This document shows positions 48,801 through 56,828 of a stretch of 64,000 bases of DNA, piece by piece (the first letter of the stretch is position 1; every line of letters starts with the position of its first letter). Location of the stretch: contig NZ_JAOWKX010000005.1 of assembly GCF_025751585.1 (NCBI RefSeq), positions 261,423 through 325,422 on the forward strand, given 5' to 3'. The translations under genes and the position numbers were made by a program. Origin of the DNA: Fluctibacter corallii. Its GTDB lineage: Bacteria; Pseudomonadota; Gammaproteobacteria; Enterobacterales; Alteromonadaceae. The notes beneath the pieces were generated by a model. That model saw only the letters and a program-made list of their open reading frames with translations. It ran no database searches and was not told the origin of the DNA.

Positions 48801-51800
48801 ATCGTTTGACCCATTTTGTTGATCATGATGATGTATTAAGAACGTACATCTATGACGCGAATGGCAACAAAATTGCTGATCGTATTTACCAGCAAAAAAT
48901 GGACGGTAGTACCAACGAATCATTTATTCGTAGTGTGGCGAATATGCTACCTTACTTTGAAACCCGCTATGAATATGACGGTCAAAACCGACTCGTTTCA
49001 CAAAGTACATCAGATGCGCTTTACTACGCCGCAGGGGAAGGGTTTAGTCAATCCTCAGGTAAAACGCAGATTATTTATAATAATGCTGGACTAGAGGCGA
49101 TTACGGTTGACGGTCGAGGCGTAAGTCAGTTTACCTATTACGATGCAGCTGGCAACGCGGTTGTGACGATTAATGGCGATGGTTTTGCGTCAACGCGTGA
49201 ATATGATGCCAATGGCAATAATGTTCGAGAGACAGTTTACGCTACTGCACTGACAACCGCAGAATTGGCGGCACTTAACGCTAACACCGCGTTGTCTACT
49301 GTGATGGGTTATATCAATGCCTCACCGAGTAAAGATCGGACGACATTGATCGAATATGACGCTTTAAATCGCGTTACTGAGCAACGTATACTAAACGTAC
49401 GTTACAGCACCGTGACCAGCGGCACTATGACAAGCGGTATTGCCGATTACACTACGCGTTTCAGTTACGATGCAAATGGCAATGTACTCACGACAGAAGT
49501 AGGCGCTACGAAGAACGGAGCGTGGGTACAAGAAAAATCCTCAATCACGTTCTCTTATGATGCGCTGAACCGTCAAATAAAATCTGTCGATCAGGGTTTC
49601 ACTGACTACGTGAATGCATCAGTTGCGCCGACTAAGATCATGCAGTTCGATGCACTTGGCAATCAAGTTGTCGAAGCATTAGATGCAAAAGTTGGTACTG
49701 TAGGTGTAATTGATACCAACGATCGTATTACGACTCGCCATTATGACAAGTTTGGTCGTGTGATCCGCATCACCGCGCCGGGCGATATTGACATTCGCTA
49801 CGTCTATGACCAATACGGTAACGTCACCATGAAACGTGAGAAACAAACGTATCAGGTGTACGATGAATCGAATAGAACAAGTTCTACTCGCCATCGATGG
49901 TTAATTGACAAATACCAGTACGACAGTGCAAATCGCCAAACTGTGCACACTGACGCCGCTGGTGTTAATCACACAACGCGCTATGATGACGTAGGTCGCG
50001 TGGTCGCTAAAGGTGCGCAAGGAAAAGAGCATACCTTTTATGAGTATGACTTAAATGGTCGAATGGTATTTTCCTCAGAAGGAGGACGCCATATGCGTTA
50101 CTTCTACGATGAAAATGGCAATGCGACACTACAAGTCAATTCAGCAGGGACATCAATTAGACAGCTTTCGTTGAGTGCACTTTTGTCTATGAGTAAAAGT
50201 GCAGACTCCATTCACTTTAAAGCAATACGATTTGATGGGCGCAACAATGCGATAGAAAGCATTGACCCTGAACTTGAGTATTTGCGTGCGCAGGCGAATG
50301 CCGCTCCTGATGTGGGCAACGTACCGGGAAGCAACTTCTCAAGCGGTGCCGCGTCAGTGGGCAAAGGCGGTGATATAGACGTTAAATTCCATCTCATGGC
50401 CTCTGGTTCGAAAGACAGAAAACCAGAACAAATCTACAAGCAATACGGCTTGAGCTTTAAGCTGTCGGGTATGGAAGACTATCAAGGTAAAATTAAACTT
50501 GAATGGGATACTGGCTTTGCAGGTTATGCGACGCGCGGAACAACAGAAATTGACTCGTCTTCTTCTGGATATCAGTTCCAAGGCATTAACTCTCCACGAT
50601 CGTACTTATATGGTAAGGATGACTTTAATCGTTATGGTGTGCAGGCGCACGGTAAAACCACCACAACGAGTATCAAAGAGCGTGGCTTTGTTTACAGCAT
50701 AAAAACCTATAAACAAGATAGTCAGGGCAATTGGGTCTATTACAAAACTCTTACAGGAAGCTATGGTTGGGAAGGCTCAGCACCTGATATTAATCAGTAT
50801 AACGCCCGCTCGTTCCCTGATGATAAGCACAGCTTACCTAGCTTGGTAACGTTGACACAGCAACCTGAAAATGCGACGCGTGTTAGTTTGTATTACCGCA
50901 CGCAAGGGTCTTCAGGCACATTTTCTAAGCTACTGGCGTACGATGCTGGTAACGGAAAATTCCAGGTAGATGTGAGTGCGCTAGCAGATGGTAATTACGA
51001 GTACTACTACGAAGCAACTGACGTGGCAGGCCGTGTTGTTAATGGTGCAAAGGGTAATATGACCTTAGGCGCAAATAGCGCTATAACGCATGCTAACACC
51101 GCCAAACCTGATCTGTCTAAGCGCAGTTTAGATGTGCTGGCATCGCAATCTGTTGCAGAGTTACGTCAATATGGCGCTTCTCGCTCGCAATCATACAATG
51201 CGTTCGGCCAGATTGAGAGCACGACTGATGCTAACGGAAATACCACACGTTACAACTATGATAACCGTGGTCAGTTAGTTCAACGCATTGACCCACGTAC
51301 ACAAGTAACGGGAAGTAATGGCGCGACGGTATCAAGAAGCGTGATGACCCAATACAAGTATGACGTGCAAGGAAATCAAGTCGCTGAGATTGATGGCAAT
51401 GCCAAGCTACAAACTCGTGAATATTCTGCTGGTAAGTTGACGCGTGTTAATCATGCAGATGGTACGTATCAATTGTATTACTACGATAATTATGGGCAGT
51501 TAATGAAAGAGCGTACCAAAGAAGGTCGCTTCGTTAACTATGCCTATGATGCGGGTGGAAATGTCATCAAAGTTGACCGCGCAGGTAAAAATGATGACTT
51601 TTATGTATACAACCAACAGGGGCAGCAGCTAAGCCATAACACTGGTTATGCCAATGTAATGACACGTCAGGCAAATATGAGCTATTACGAGTTTGATACT
51701 TTAGGTAGAACCACTCGAGCTATTGATCCTGCGGGGTATATCACAACTTACAGCTATCGTTATGATACGAGTATTGGTAACTACGGTGGATGGGAAAAAA

Positions 51801-54800
51801 CCACAACCTATGCCACTGGAGATACCAAAAAAGAACATTTGGATCACGTGGGTAGAATTTCGTTTAAAGAAGATTTGGGTGGAAATACGTTCCACTATTA
51901 CTACAACGCGAATTCTGGCTTCCTTGACGTACAAACGGGTAGCACTGGGCAAAATATCAGTTATTCCTATTTTGGGACTGGCCAGAAAAAAGGCATTGAT
52001 GATACGGGTGCAAATAACTATGCAACGTTCGATTACGATGCGAATGGCAATGTAATTGGTGAAGAGTACTTCTACTTCAATGATGGTGGTCAAGCGGTAT
52101 ATAGCCAGCAAACAAGGGCCACCTTTGATGAGTTGAACCGCATTAAATCAATTACGGATACTGGTGTCAGCATTCAATACCAGTACGATGCGGTAGGTAA
52201 TCGTCGCCGTATTCAATCAACGTACACAAATGTTGATGGAAACAGTGCGTCGGTTGATCACTGGTACACCTATGATGCAATGAATCGCGTTGAGATCAGT
52301 AAAGGCTCGCTTGAAAATGGCGCCATTGTCAGAGGTGACGGCGTTAAGGTGACTTATGATGCAGCTGGTCGTCGAAGCACAGTCGAGAATGCGGGAGGCT
52401 CAATAGAGTCATACACCTATAATGCATTCGGCTGGCTGGTGGCTGTCAAAGTCGACGGTAACTTACGTGCAACGCGTTCTTATTATGACGGGGGTTATCT
52501 CCGTCAGGTGAAAGAGTACCGCCCACACGAACAGCCGGTAGTACGCTGGCGTGAATACCGTGAGGGACGCTATGAATATATTGCGGAACCTTACGAATAT
52601 TATCCGAATGGAAATAACGGGTCGCTGCATTCAACCACTGATTACTACTACAACGCAGCGGGTCAAAAACGCAGTGAATCTAACAAGCGTTACACGAGTG
52701 CTGGCGTAAATGACCAGAACGTGACTACCAGTTATATGCTCGACAAAATGGGGAATGTCCTGTCTAGTCGTGCTAGTACGTCAAGTAAACAGAGTGATGG
52801 TTCATGGAGCACCAGTGTTCAGACTACGCGTAATACCTATGAAAAGTGGGACAATTACAAACAATCTAAAATTGAGATCCAAGGCAGCGTGAATGGTGAA
52901 CTGCGCTATTCATGGGCAAATGGTCTGTCGAAACTGGAATATGATGCAAACGGTAATCTGGTGAAAGCGACTGACACCTACGCCGGACGTGTTCTGGATT
53001 ATGTAAACAGCTTTGACGGTAAAGTGTTAACGCGAACTGAAGAAGCGCCGACGTACACTAAGAAACAACGTTATTTCTACTACAACGGTGTCGGTGTCGG
53101 TGACATTGGTAATGATGGCCCGAGCTATCGTGACTATGCTTCTGTGTTGGCCGAAGCGCAGAAGAAACGTTCAAGCAATGCATCTAAAGAGCAAGAATTT
53201 AAACCTGTGATGGCCGCAGATTTTGACGCGAACTTTGTTCCTATTGGTCGCCAAAGTGGTATCAGCAATGGACGCTACACCGTAAATTCTGGCGATACCT
53301 TAATGAACATCGCGACACAATTGTGGGGTGATAAATCGCTATGGTATCTCATTGCTGATGCAAACGGACTCAAAGGGACGGAAAGCCTAACGGCAGGAAC
53401 AGTACTTAACATTCCTAATGTTGCGAGTACCAACCTGCACAATAGCTCAGAAACGTTTAGACCGTATAACGCGGGGGCTGCAATGGGGGATGTTAATCCA
53501 ACGTTGCCTGAGGTACCGCCTCCGCCTATTCCGCCTAAGAAAGACGGCTGTGGTGGCATAGCCATGATCGTTATGGTGGTGGTTGCGGTAGTGGCTACTG
53601 TTGTCACCGCTGGTGCAGCTGCGTTGGCTATGTCAGGTGCTACTATGAGCATGGGCGCAGCATGGGCTGCCGGCACCGCGATAATGACTGGAGCTGCCGG
53701 TTTTAGTCTTGGTGTTGCGGCAGCAGCATTTGCTGGTGGCTTCGTAGGTAGTGTTGCCAGTCAGCTGGTAGGTAAAGCCATGGGCGTCGTAGAGAGCTTC
53801 TCGCTCAGAAAAGCTGTTGCGGGTGGTTTGACGTCTGTTGTCACCGCGGGTACTGCGGCAGGATTACGAGAATTGGGTTATGTTTCATCGGTTAATGGTA
53901 AAGAGGTACTCAGCAACGCTGGTAAAATATGGCAGTCAGCATTGAGTGTACCGCTCAATGTTGGGGCAAATAAGATTGCGGGCATTGATACATCATTTAG
54001 CTGGGGTAACGTGGCCGTTTCAGCACTTAGTACCGCGGTTATGACGTCAGACACCATGAATGGTCTACTTGGTGAGATGTCCTTTAATGCAGAAAAGGGC
54101 GCTAATTTTGATTGGCGCAATGTCGCTGATGGAACGACAGGTGGCATTGTTGGTGCTGGTGTAAGTTATGCGATAGGTAAAGCCGTCTTTGATGGCGAAG
54201 ATGAGCCATCTTGGAACTTCAAGCAAGTGGCGTTAAACGCGTTTGGTAGTGCAATTGGTAATGAAATTAACCGTAGTCGCACAAAACGTCATGAGATCGA
54301 ACAGGTTCAGAAAAGAACGGAGGAATTACTTAGCTCTATCACCAATCTCTTACAAGATGAGGCGATGCGAATTGCTAACGCACAGAGAAAAGAAGTTTTT
54401 CAGGAGTTAGATAGTGATGTCCAAGAAATTAGCTCTCAGGTACTAGATAAAAAGCTTGCTGAACGTGCAGCGGCTGAGGTGCCTGAAAGTCCAATTTCTA
54501 AGCCACCAGAAGTGGCACCTATCGAAGATGAACTTGGTATTATGAGTAAAGAGAAAGTCACAGCTCTCAATACTCAAAATGCTGAATCTCGCGAGGTTTT
54601 GCTTGAAACTGCAAACAATGCGGCTGTAGAACCGTTAGAGCCTAAAGTTCATTTGACGAGGGTTACAGAAGAAACCGCTCCAAGACAACTAACTGACGAA
54701 GTAATAGCAGAAGCGGAAGCGAGATTGCGTCAAGGTGATAGAGCAGGGGCTTATCTTGTGTATGCTGAGGCAACAGGGCTTTCAATACTCTACGATCAGG

Positions 54801-55600
54801 CCTCAATTACAACTTATGCGGGGGTCCATGGTGGTGCAGCATTATTCGGTAACTTTATTGCGAAGATGAATAACGGACCTGACTATCCTGTCACCCTCGA
54901 TTCATTTTCATATTTGATTGATAATGCCGTACACCAGTTTTTTGCAGCTCACCATGAAGCGACAAAAAATGAGTTAGGCATTTCATCTACAGTTTCACTG
55001 TCTAACGATCATATTGAAAACGTGGATTACCTCGTATGGGAAGGTCTAGGAATGGGTGAAAACTTCCCTGGCAATATGTTGCTTTTCATGGATGATACTT
55101 ATGCAGGCTCCAAAGTTGGAATTGGAGATATTGAACAAGGCTTTCATGCAGGGGCTTTCCATGGCCATTTAGGACGCGTACCGGCTGAATTCATGAATGA
55201 TCCTAACTTCACGATTCATGAAGGCGCGGACTTTATCAACGTAATCAATAATAATAACAATACGGTTGAGCTCTTTTTCCAAAAAACACCACAAATTCCA
55301 TTAGTGAGTGCTTTAGGCGACTGGGCAAATGATGCGGTTGAATGGGTAATTGATGCGCAAGCTGAGCCTTGGGAATTACCAACTCAGCAGAATTTAGAGC
55401 GCCGCAGTGTCCTTCAGCATTTCATGGAGGCGGGTAATGTCAATCATGTGGAATATACGCCAGCCAATCCAAATCGTTGGTTATGGAATGACAATGGTAC
55501 GGTTGTATCGCCAAGACAAATTGGTAACTTCCTCAACCCGTTACCTGCAATTCCATCTTCACATGTGGATATTCAAAGGGCATTCTTAGGAGAGTATTAG
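39851..55600 (+). CDS. Giant RHS/YD-repeat protein with LysM domain (about 5,249 residues)
   Basis: The ATG at 39851 is preferred (CTGGAG seven bases upstream); an earlier in-frame ATG lies inside the hairpin. The N-terminus has no Sec signal, lipobox or transmembrane helix; it is Ser/Asn/Gly-rich and flexible. YD repeats (YDxxGRLxxxx) fill most of residues 100-4400. Two non-YD inserts are seen: about residues 790-1350, with beta-sandwich-like repeats that include a visible duplicate (residues near 1005-1045 and 1208-1245), and about 3494-3744. A LysM domain lies at about 4474-4525 (GRYTVNSGDTLMNIATQLWG). Next come a Gly/Ala-rich hydrophobic segment (about 4565-4670), a charged helical region and a C-terminal domain of unknown type. 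The classical DPxG motif before an Rhs toxin tip is not found, nor a PAAR domain. It may deliver a C-terminal effector domain or act as a surface adhesin. Confidence 0.9.
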   Translation: MSSLITSSELGLFGAQFSSNNIVGGDAFGHRLNQSSLNLVTGNVVIQRQDHLAMARGVSSQLVQTYNSQGMDSDGDAWWFGVDKRLTNIPSTHEAGSTITRLQGDGSKQVFAYDVQSGKYISTDGEGQHDTLELNNGTWIFKRNANSEERYNGQGQLVSIQDAFGNSKTYTYTNNKVTRINDASGQTIFIDYVSTSGGDRVSAIRTQDNAGTLTNVRYGYDTAGRLTSVTYDLTPDDNSISDNNTFVTRYTYDGSSHRIASVSNSDGSSTRFTYKQYQERGSSYIATGDWVLNTMTDGEGRTVTFDYDALARSTDVIDSFGRTTTYRFDQQGQLLSVAKPPIDGTRQTTFFSYDDEGNLTSKKVGGEVEHYYYDNNGNLTATLDAEGRRIERRYDANNRLIAELKYVDFDTDGTGLGRPDDALVTRYVYDSNGALRFVVKDNGNVSEFQYNGLGQQIKSVVHTNAYNTSGLSDSDDLTLSTLQSWSGTQNANTGVVTRFTYDFRGQLSTKKSFDNGVLVGSESFIYDQAGRLLSSTDATNKTTQFMYDGIGRLTKSIDALGQVTLISHQDNAQRVLTSHANGMVSTQTFNRNGDLITSFDSATGEGTANKMGYLYDDLGRLRVSQSANGTNQYYFYDAHDRKIGQIDGAGQLSTWHYNDKGQVSQFTRHGNTVDPRRLVSAQGVLNEAYWNLTEFVQQASSSADSKEFRIYDSTGLLRFHVDSEGTASEKTYDGLGRLVHSATYEKKLDISKLGSNVSENRLLGLLYDLKVADVTNDVVTTGRDPIQPYNLSNDAYIQDRFLDTQIFGVYKTGGFGERVPNQPYIYSHAADKPVYIEQDSISQVEQIRLSDGRQALKWSTDGLPYPKVELGYRILHNNDQFEYLPVTYSNGEYYVELPQLERDDYEFAFFYKDNFNNVRSQSGGAFTQLRDPAVTSKTIDVRNFESHWTVEQSTGSSLADVIPAHLWDQIENVSATVYSTPSEAIRGDLHNLDFVVQTNTMVTAYPLYSGQVNLSVGEELLAGRYQLHLTMEMKDGSTQEIAPFLYEVGSQSTGQLSQTLSWPETAFADQPGGSVTVKYRSGYRNTGFTTATATLSNGEYQVTLDNLNAGEYYEVVVEYNQGQSTFHGSVENQRTSTFLFLANDQDGLVEAETRAYRVSNTWTEGTSLTGVYTQSQANAIDYVLADVFDKATGELLYSAYTYMSAYDIYNGEVNLSTEGLLADGQYRVELHEYRRNRSTTLKTFDYEVGQQQETTRPTIVSIDIDDLPENAEVHYFFPQLNGARYVKGELDSDNKLKVQMNDLFLYDTRQIPDGLFDMFIEYRDKTTGERLERFHTQVKVDYESHDSVVSDFDNALVAPDGLHEQYYYDSEGRLIGKSDRNGSITEYRYDSAGRLTDEIRYAGEGVYGISQSFETWAQMLSRVGTSNDDQHTRYFYDGAGRKVGELDAGGYLTRYQHDAAGRVISTSRYQNKVSNPNAGFDSLVLQSSGQIRTTSFEYDALGRVVKETSHNNVETIRTYDAIGNLTSKHSLDKNNNDYQQGAVRKYDGFGRVIAELDAIGAEKLRRTTNQTLINNIWRDYATHFEYDDAGRVIHSYQRHSQVKDPISGALRTEQIDNWLYYDNAGRLQYTVSDTGTVSESVYDAFGRVTQVRKYANTVSTSGLTGGDNTNQISQRLTASTSDISTFSQYDSVGRVTSSTNVLGIKTTTNYDAYGRVESTFRQDGINASSGVTKAYEYDGIGNLVKSIDYSTGETRVTENTYDVFGRLTQSRATGGHSVTRVLDKLGREVSVTDGVGKTAYTTYDGFDRIVTSRDKLNRTTRFTYSGNQMTMTDPSGNITRTMRDGFGNVLEFTDVNGKRTTYSRDENGKAVVVREYSASGALLTTETNKFTGRGKLTETRNANGVLTRYYFDAENNMVERVEDVSGLKETTRYEFNALGRKVAVIEPSGIRTELEYDDVGNLKTHTVNVNGTDKIITRYSYDDRGNKLAMSRENASGIVYEAVNYEYDQRNRLVKKTENPGGLERISEYVYNQFDQVIRKIEGSETTYFIYDGFGLDNLLFKVSKTGLVTEYHYDAQGQKLEEKTFAKSIDTSGLLNAIKQANEPRVVVETRLAERPTYHNDPEMPQGQLTELNNREVNFFDANGNISLQLTANGYLTEFYYDGMGNKVSETRYEADFFALLELDVHQRPSVSQLRSKITEMKTLLAEYEAEQAAQPAATEGEETVENEVFEFVFNTTRYVYDSFGRMSHEISGNGSVTEFVYDKEGQLVAERQYANTLDISGFSLSQVLTASQASVPASSQDKLSQTFYDRLGRVQYTIDNGGFVTEIKRDAKGNETQIVKYQNAVTKRIYNSASEFTSQLNSANATITQRWYDELGQLIYEKDSEGYVTQFTYDLMGRVTRSEKTSITLSVSNSASLNTVKGAFEGLSDEEKAGNIVDTYSYDQLGRLTASTGADGQSKNYGYDDAGNRIYEEDSLGNRISYAYDAAGRMTRMVRPVSDTQGMVTDYVYSDRGMLMKETSYVNLVSLKNAQGEFYAAGAISVTPYTGPEGDRITRYSYDAQDRLIRKSQELSFYDGITAKTELVTEISYNSFNQIVEQVEGSGTQEERRTQFEYDAVGQLVKVIKAAGTPAESVTEYRYDALGNQTHIIDARGHALAETDSDWAMNKRLSLGWVVSDAFGVRAKFASELSGAEKEQAKLLFAEVSSHDSLGRVTSVTKASGETTQTDYNANGDIIRHRDGAGKESIMLYDSKGRARFAVDANGYVTSFIYTVRGDIASQTRYQVALQSGTYSTSTSLEQMQSLIDQRSAQEGHQTRYVYNSLGQVTEERDPMGYVQRYEYDAFGNLTSITDRRGNKTVNVYDMKGNLIESRTPSVTYVTNTNTRATESGEIITKYTYDKFGQQLSMTEAVGTPQEKTTTFEYDELGRQVKVNYPARLVAVGTNGAQQMVTPTETKEYDLAGNLVKTTDNLGRYQIRLYDDANRLTHFVDHDDVLRTYIYDANGNKIADRIYQQKMDGSTNESFIRSVANMLPYFETRYEYDGQNRLVSQSTSDALYYAAGEGFSQSSGKTQIIYNNAGLEAITVDGRGVSQFTYYDAAGNAVVTINGDGFASTREYDANGNNVRETVYATALTTAELAALNANTALSTVMGYINASPSKDRTTLIEYDALNRVTEQRILNVRYSTVTSGTMTSGIADYTTRFSYDANGNVLTTEVGATKNGAWVQEKSSITFSYDALNRQIKSVDQGFTDYVNASVAPTKIMQFDALGNQVVEALDAKVGTVGVIDTNDRITTRHYDKFGRVIRITAPGDIDIRYVYDQYGNVTMKREKQTYQVYDESNRTSSTRHRWLIDKYQYDSANRQTVHTDAAGVNHTTRYDDVGRVVAKGAQGKEHTFYEYDLNGRMVFSSEGGRHMRYFYDENGNATLQVNSAGTSIRQLSLSALLSMSKSADSIHFKAIRFDGRNNAIESIDPELEYLRAQANAAPDVGNVPGSNFSSGAASVGKGGDIDVKFHLMASGSKDRKPEQIYKQYGLSFKLSGMEDYQGKIKLEWDTGFAGYATRGTTEIDSSSSGYQFQGINSPRSYLYGKDDFNRYGVQAHGKTTTTSIKERGFVYSIKTYKQDSQGNWVYYKTLTGSYGWEGSAPDINQYNARSFPDDKHSLPSLVTLTQQPENATRVSLYYRTQGSSGTFSKLLAYDAGNGKFQVDVSALADGNYEYYYEATDVAGRVVNGAKGNMTLGANSAITHANTAKPDLSKRSLDVLASQSVAELRQYGASRSQSYNAFGQIESTTDANGNTTRYNYDNRGQLVQRIDPRTQVTGSNGATVSRSVMTQYKYDVQGNQVAEIDGNAKLQTREYSAGKLTRVNHADGTYQLYYYDNYGQLMKERTKEGRFVNYAYDAGGNVIKVDRAGKNDDFYVYNQQGQQLSHNTGYANVMTRQANMSYYEFDTLGRTTRAIDPAGYITTYSYRYDTSIGNYGGWEKTTTYATGDTKKEHLDHVGRISFKEDLGGNTFHYYYNANSGFLDVQTGSTGQNISYSYFGTGQKKGIDDTGANNYATFDYDANGNVIGEEYFYFNDGGQAVYSQQTRATFDELNRIKSITDTGVSIQYQYDAVGNRRRIQSTYTNVDGNSASVDHWYTYDAMNRVEISKGSLENGAIVRGDGVKVTYDAAGRRSTVENAGGSIESYTYNAFGWLVAVKVDGNLRATRSYYDGGYLRQVKEYRPHEQPVVRWREYREGRYEYIAEPYEYYPNGNNGSLHSTTDYYYNAAGQKRSESNKRYTSAGVNDQNVTTSYMLDKMGNVLSSRASTSSKQSDGSWSTSVQTTRNTYEKWDNYKQSKIEIQGSVNGELRYSWANGLSKLEYDANGNLVKATDTYAGRVLDYVNSFDGKVLTRTEEAPTYTKKQRYFYYNGVGVGDIGNDGPSYRDYASVLAEAQKKRSSNASKEQEFKPVMAADFDANFVPIGRQSGISNGRYTVNSGDTLMNIATQLWGDKSLWYLIADANGLKGTESLTAGTVLNIPNVASTNLHNSSETFRPYNAGAAMGDVNPTLPEVPPPPIPPKKDGCGGIAMIVMVVVAVVATVVTAGAAALAMSGATMSMGAAWAAGTAIMTGAAGFSLGVAAAAFAGGFVGSVASQLVGKAMGVVESFSLRKAVAGGLTSVVTAGTAAGLRELGYVSSVNGKEVLSNAGKIWQSALSVPLNVGANKIAGIDTSFSWGNVAVSALSTAVMTSDTMNGLLGEMSFNAEKGANFDWRNVADGTTGGIVGAGVSYAIGKAVFDGEDEPSWNFKQVALNAFGSAIGNEINRSRTKRHEIEQVQKRTEELLSSITNLLQDEAMRIANAQRKEVFQELDSDVQEISSQVLDKKLAERAAAEVPESPISKPPEVAPIEDELGIMSKEKVTALNTQNAESREVLLETANNAAVEPLEPKVHLTRVTEETAPRQLTDEVIAEAEARLRQGDRAGAYLVYAEATGLSILYDQASITTYAGVHGGAALFGNFIAKMNNGPDYPVTLDSFSYLIDNAVHQFFAAHHEATKNELGISSTVSLSNDHIENVDYLVWEGLGMGENFPGNMLLFMDDTYAGSKVGIGDIEQGFHAGAFHGHLGRVPAEFMNDPNFTIHEGADFINVINNNNNTVELFFQKTPQIPLVSALGDWANDAVEWVIDAQAEPWELPTQQNLERRSVLQHFMEAGNVNHVEYTPANPNRWLWNDNGTVVSPRQIGNFLNPLPAIPSSHVDIQRAFLGEY
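53271..53418 (+). other. LysM domain within the RHS protein
   Basis: The encoded segment begins GRYTVNSGDTLMNIATQLWG and ends LTAGTVLNIPN, a full LysM peptidoglycan-binding module. Its location after the YD shell and before the hydrophobic segment suggests cell-wall anchoring or target-wall binding. Confidence 0.8.
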
Positions 55601-56184
55601 TGACAAAAAAGTATTTGAAGGTGGCAGCATTTGCTGCTGCCTTCGCTTACCTATCATACAATGCATTACTGTTCATATTTGAAGTCGATGTTCAGTGCTC
55701 ACAAAACCTAAACGGAGAAAGTAAAAATTGTGTAGTGCTAGATGTTAGCGATACTAAAATAGTCGCTTTGAATCAGCACGGATTGCGCTATGATGATAGA
55801 CTAAATTTTTTTAACAGCTATGCGTTTACTTGGGGTAGCCCTCATTATAAACCATACACGCAAGAGAAGCTTGTTTTGGCAGATATTGCGGAATGGCCAG
55901 TGTTAAGCTCGCAGCTCAATCATCCAATTATTTTGATGAGACAAACGCTAGACTTACAATATTATTACTTGGCGAATGCTGATGAACCAATCTTCATTCG
56001 GTGTCAGAATCTGAAGGGGAATGCACAGGCGTGTCATGCAATTGTGATGCTACAAGATCATTTTCATTTATCATTTTATGGCATTGCTGAATCACAACGA
56101 ATTGACGTAGATCAGTTACTTAAAGACCTTATTGCACTTCAAAAAAGGTTTGAAAGCCCTGTAGTATTGTCGCTATTATTTTGA
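55600..56184 (+). CDS. Membrane-anchored unknown protein overlapping the RHS stop; possible immunity protein
   Basis: A 194-residue protein starting at GTG whose first base is the last base of the RHS stop (TAGTG), so translation is coupled. One N-terminal transmembrane helix or uncleaved signal (LKVAAFAAAFAYLSYNALLFIF) precedes a soluble, probably periplasmic, domain of about 165 residues with four cysteines (pairs near CSQNLNGESKNC and CQNLKGNAQAC), which look like two short duplicated loops. Position immediately after a polymorphic RHS gene and membrane anchoring suggest an immunity protein against the RHS C-terminus, but no known family is recognised. Confidence 0.65.
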   Translation: MTKKYLKVAAFAAAFAYLSYNALLFIFEVDVQCSQNLNGESKNCVVLDVSDTKIVALNQHGLRYDDRLNFFNSYAFTWGSPHYKPYTQEKLVLADIAEWPVLSSQLNHPIILMRQTLDLQYYYLANADEPIFIRCQNLKGNAQACHAIVMLQDHFHLSFYGIAESQRIDVDQLLKDLIALQKRFESPVVLSLLF

Positions 56185-56192
56185 CGTAAATA

Positions 56193-56669
56193 ATGATTGA
56201 AACGATAATTTCTGATACTTCGGTTAGAAGTGGTATTCTCTATTATACTTTGATAGCTTTGTCTTTAACCGTGTTAGGGTTTATTGCCGTTAAAGTTAAG
56301 ACTATCCCTAACACAAAAAAGAAAAGATACATGCCTTTAGCTGTGTTGGGCAGTGTTTTTCCTATTAGTTTTTTAGTAATATCTGTCATTCATCTAATCA
56401 CTTTAGCGAGCTACGTAGGTTTAAAGCCAAGCGAATTGGAAACAGTTAAAGGTCGCTACTATTTGCTAGAGAGAGTAAAAAGTGGCACCCACTTGTTAGT
56501 CGGTAAACGCCATATTTTCGTAAAGAACAAAACACCGTTTTGCAAAGACATTAGTTTATATTCTAAAGTTGGGGTTGCAGAGGGCGATATGCTTAGTGTT
56601 GAATTAATTACCAAAACAAGACTAGGCATTACTTTCCAATGCATATTAAAGATAACAAAATACGAATAG
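56193..56669 (+). CDS. Two-helix membrane protein of unknown function
   Basis: A 158-residue protein with two N-terminal transmembrane segments (LYYTLIALSLTVLGFIAVKV and LAVLGSVFPISFLVISVIHLI) and a soluble C-terminal domain of about 80 residues (GRYYLLERVKSGTHLLVG...). It lies eight bases after the previous gene. The arrangement of two helices then a small beta-rich domain is shared with the two paralogues further right, but sequence identity is not clear. The role is unknown; it could belong to the RHS-associated set. Confidence 0.6.
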   Translation: MIETIISDTSVRSGILYYTLIALSLTVLGFIAVKVKTIPNTKKKRYMPLAVLGSVFPISFLVISVIHLITLASYVGLKPSELETVKGRYYLLERVKSGTHLLVGKRHIFVKNKTPFCKDISLYSKVGVAEGDMLSVELITKTRLGITFQCILKITKYE

Positions 56670-56828
56670 TATGAGTGATACGGAATGCACAGCCCACATT
56701 ATCTAGCGCGTTTCTTTTAGGAATTATTTGGCGCGTTTATGACGTGTCACTCGTGCATATACCTAGTGTCAATTTTTCTCCTCTAACCTATATACATAAA
56801 TTTAAGCGTAGAAAAGGAACTTTATTCT

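Noticed and set aside
39851..55600. Classical T6SS Rhs effector
   Set aside because: No PAAR or VgrG domain, no DPxG toxin junction and no T6SS gene nearby.
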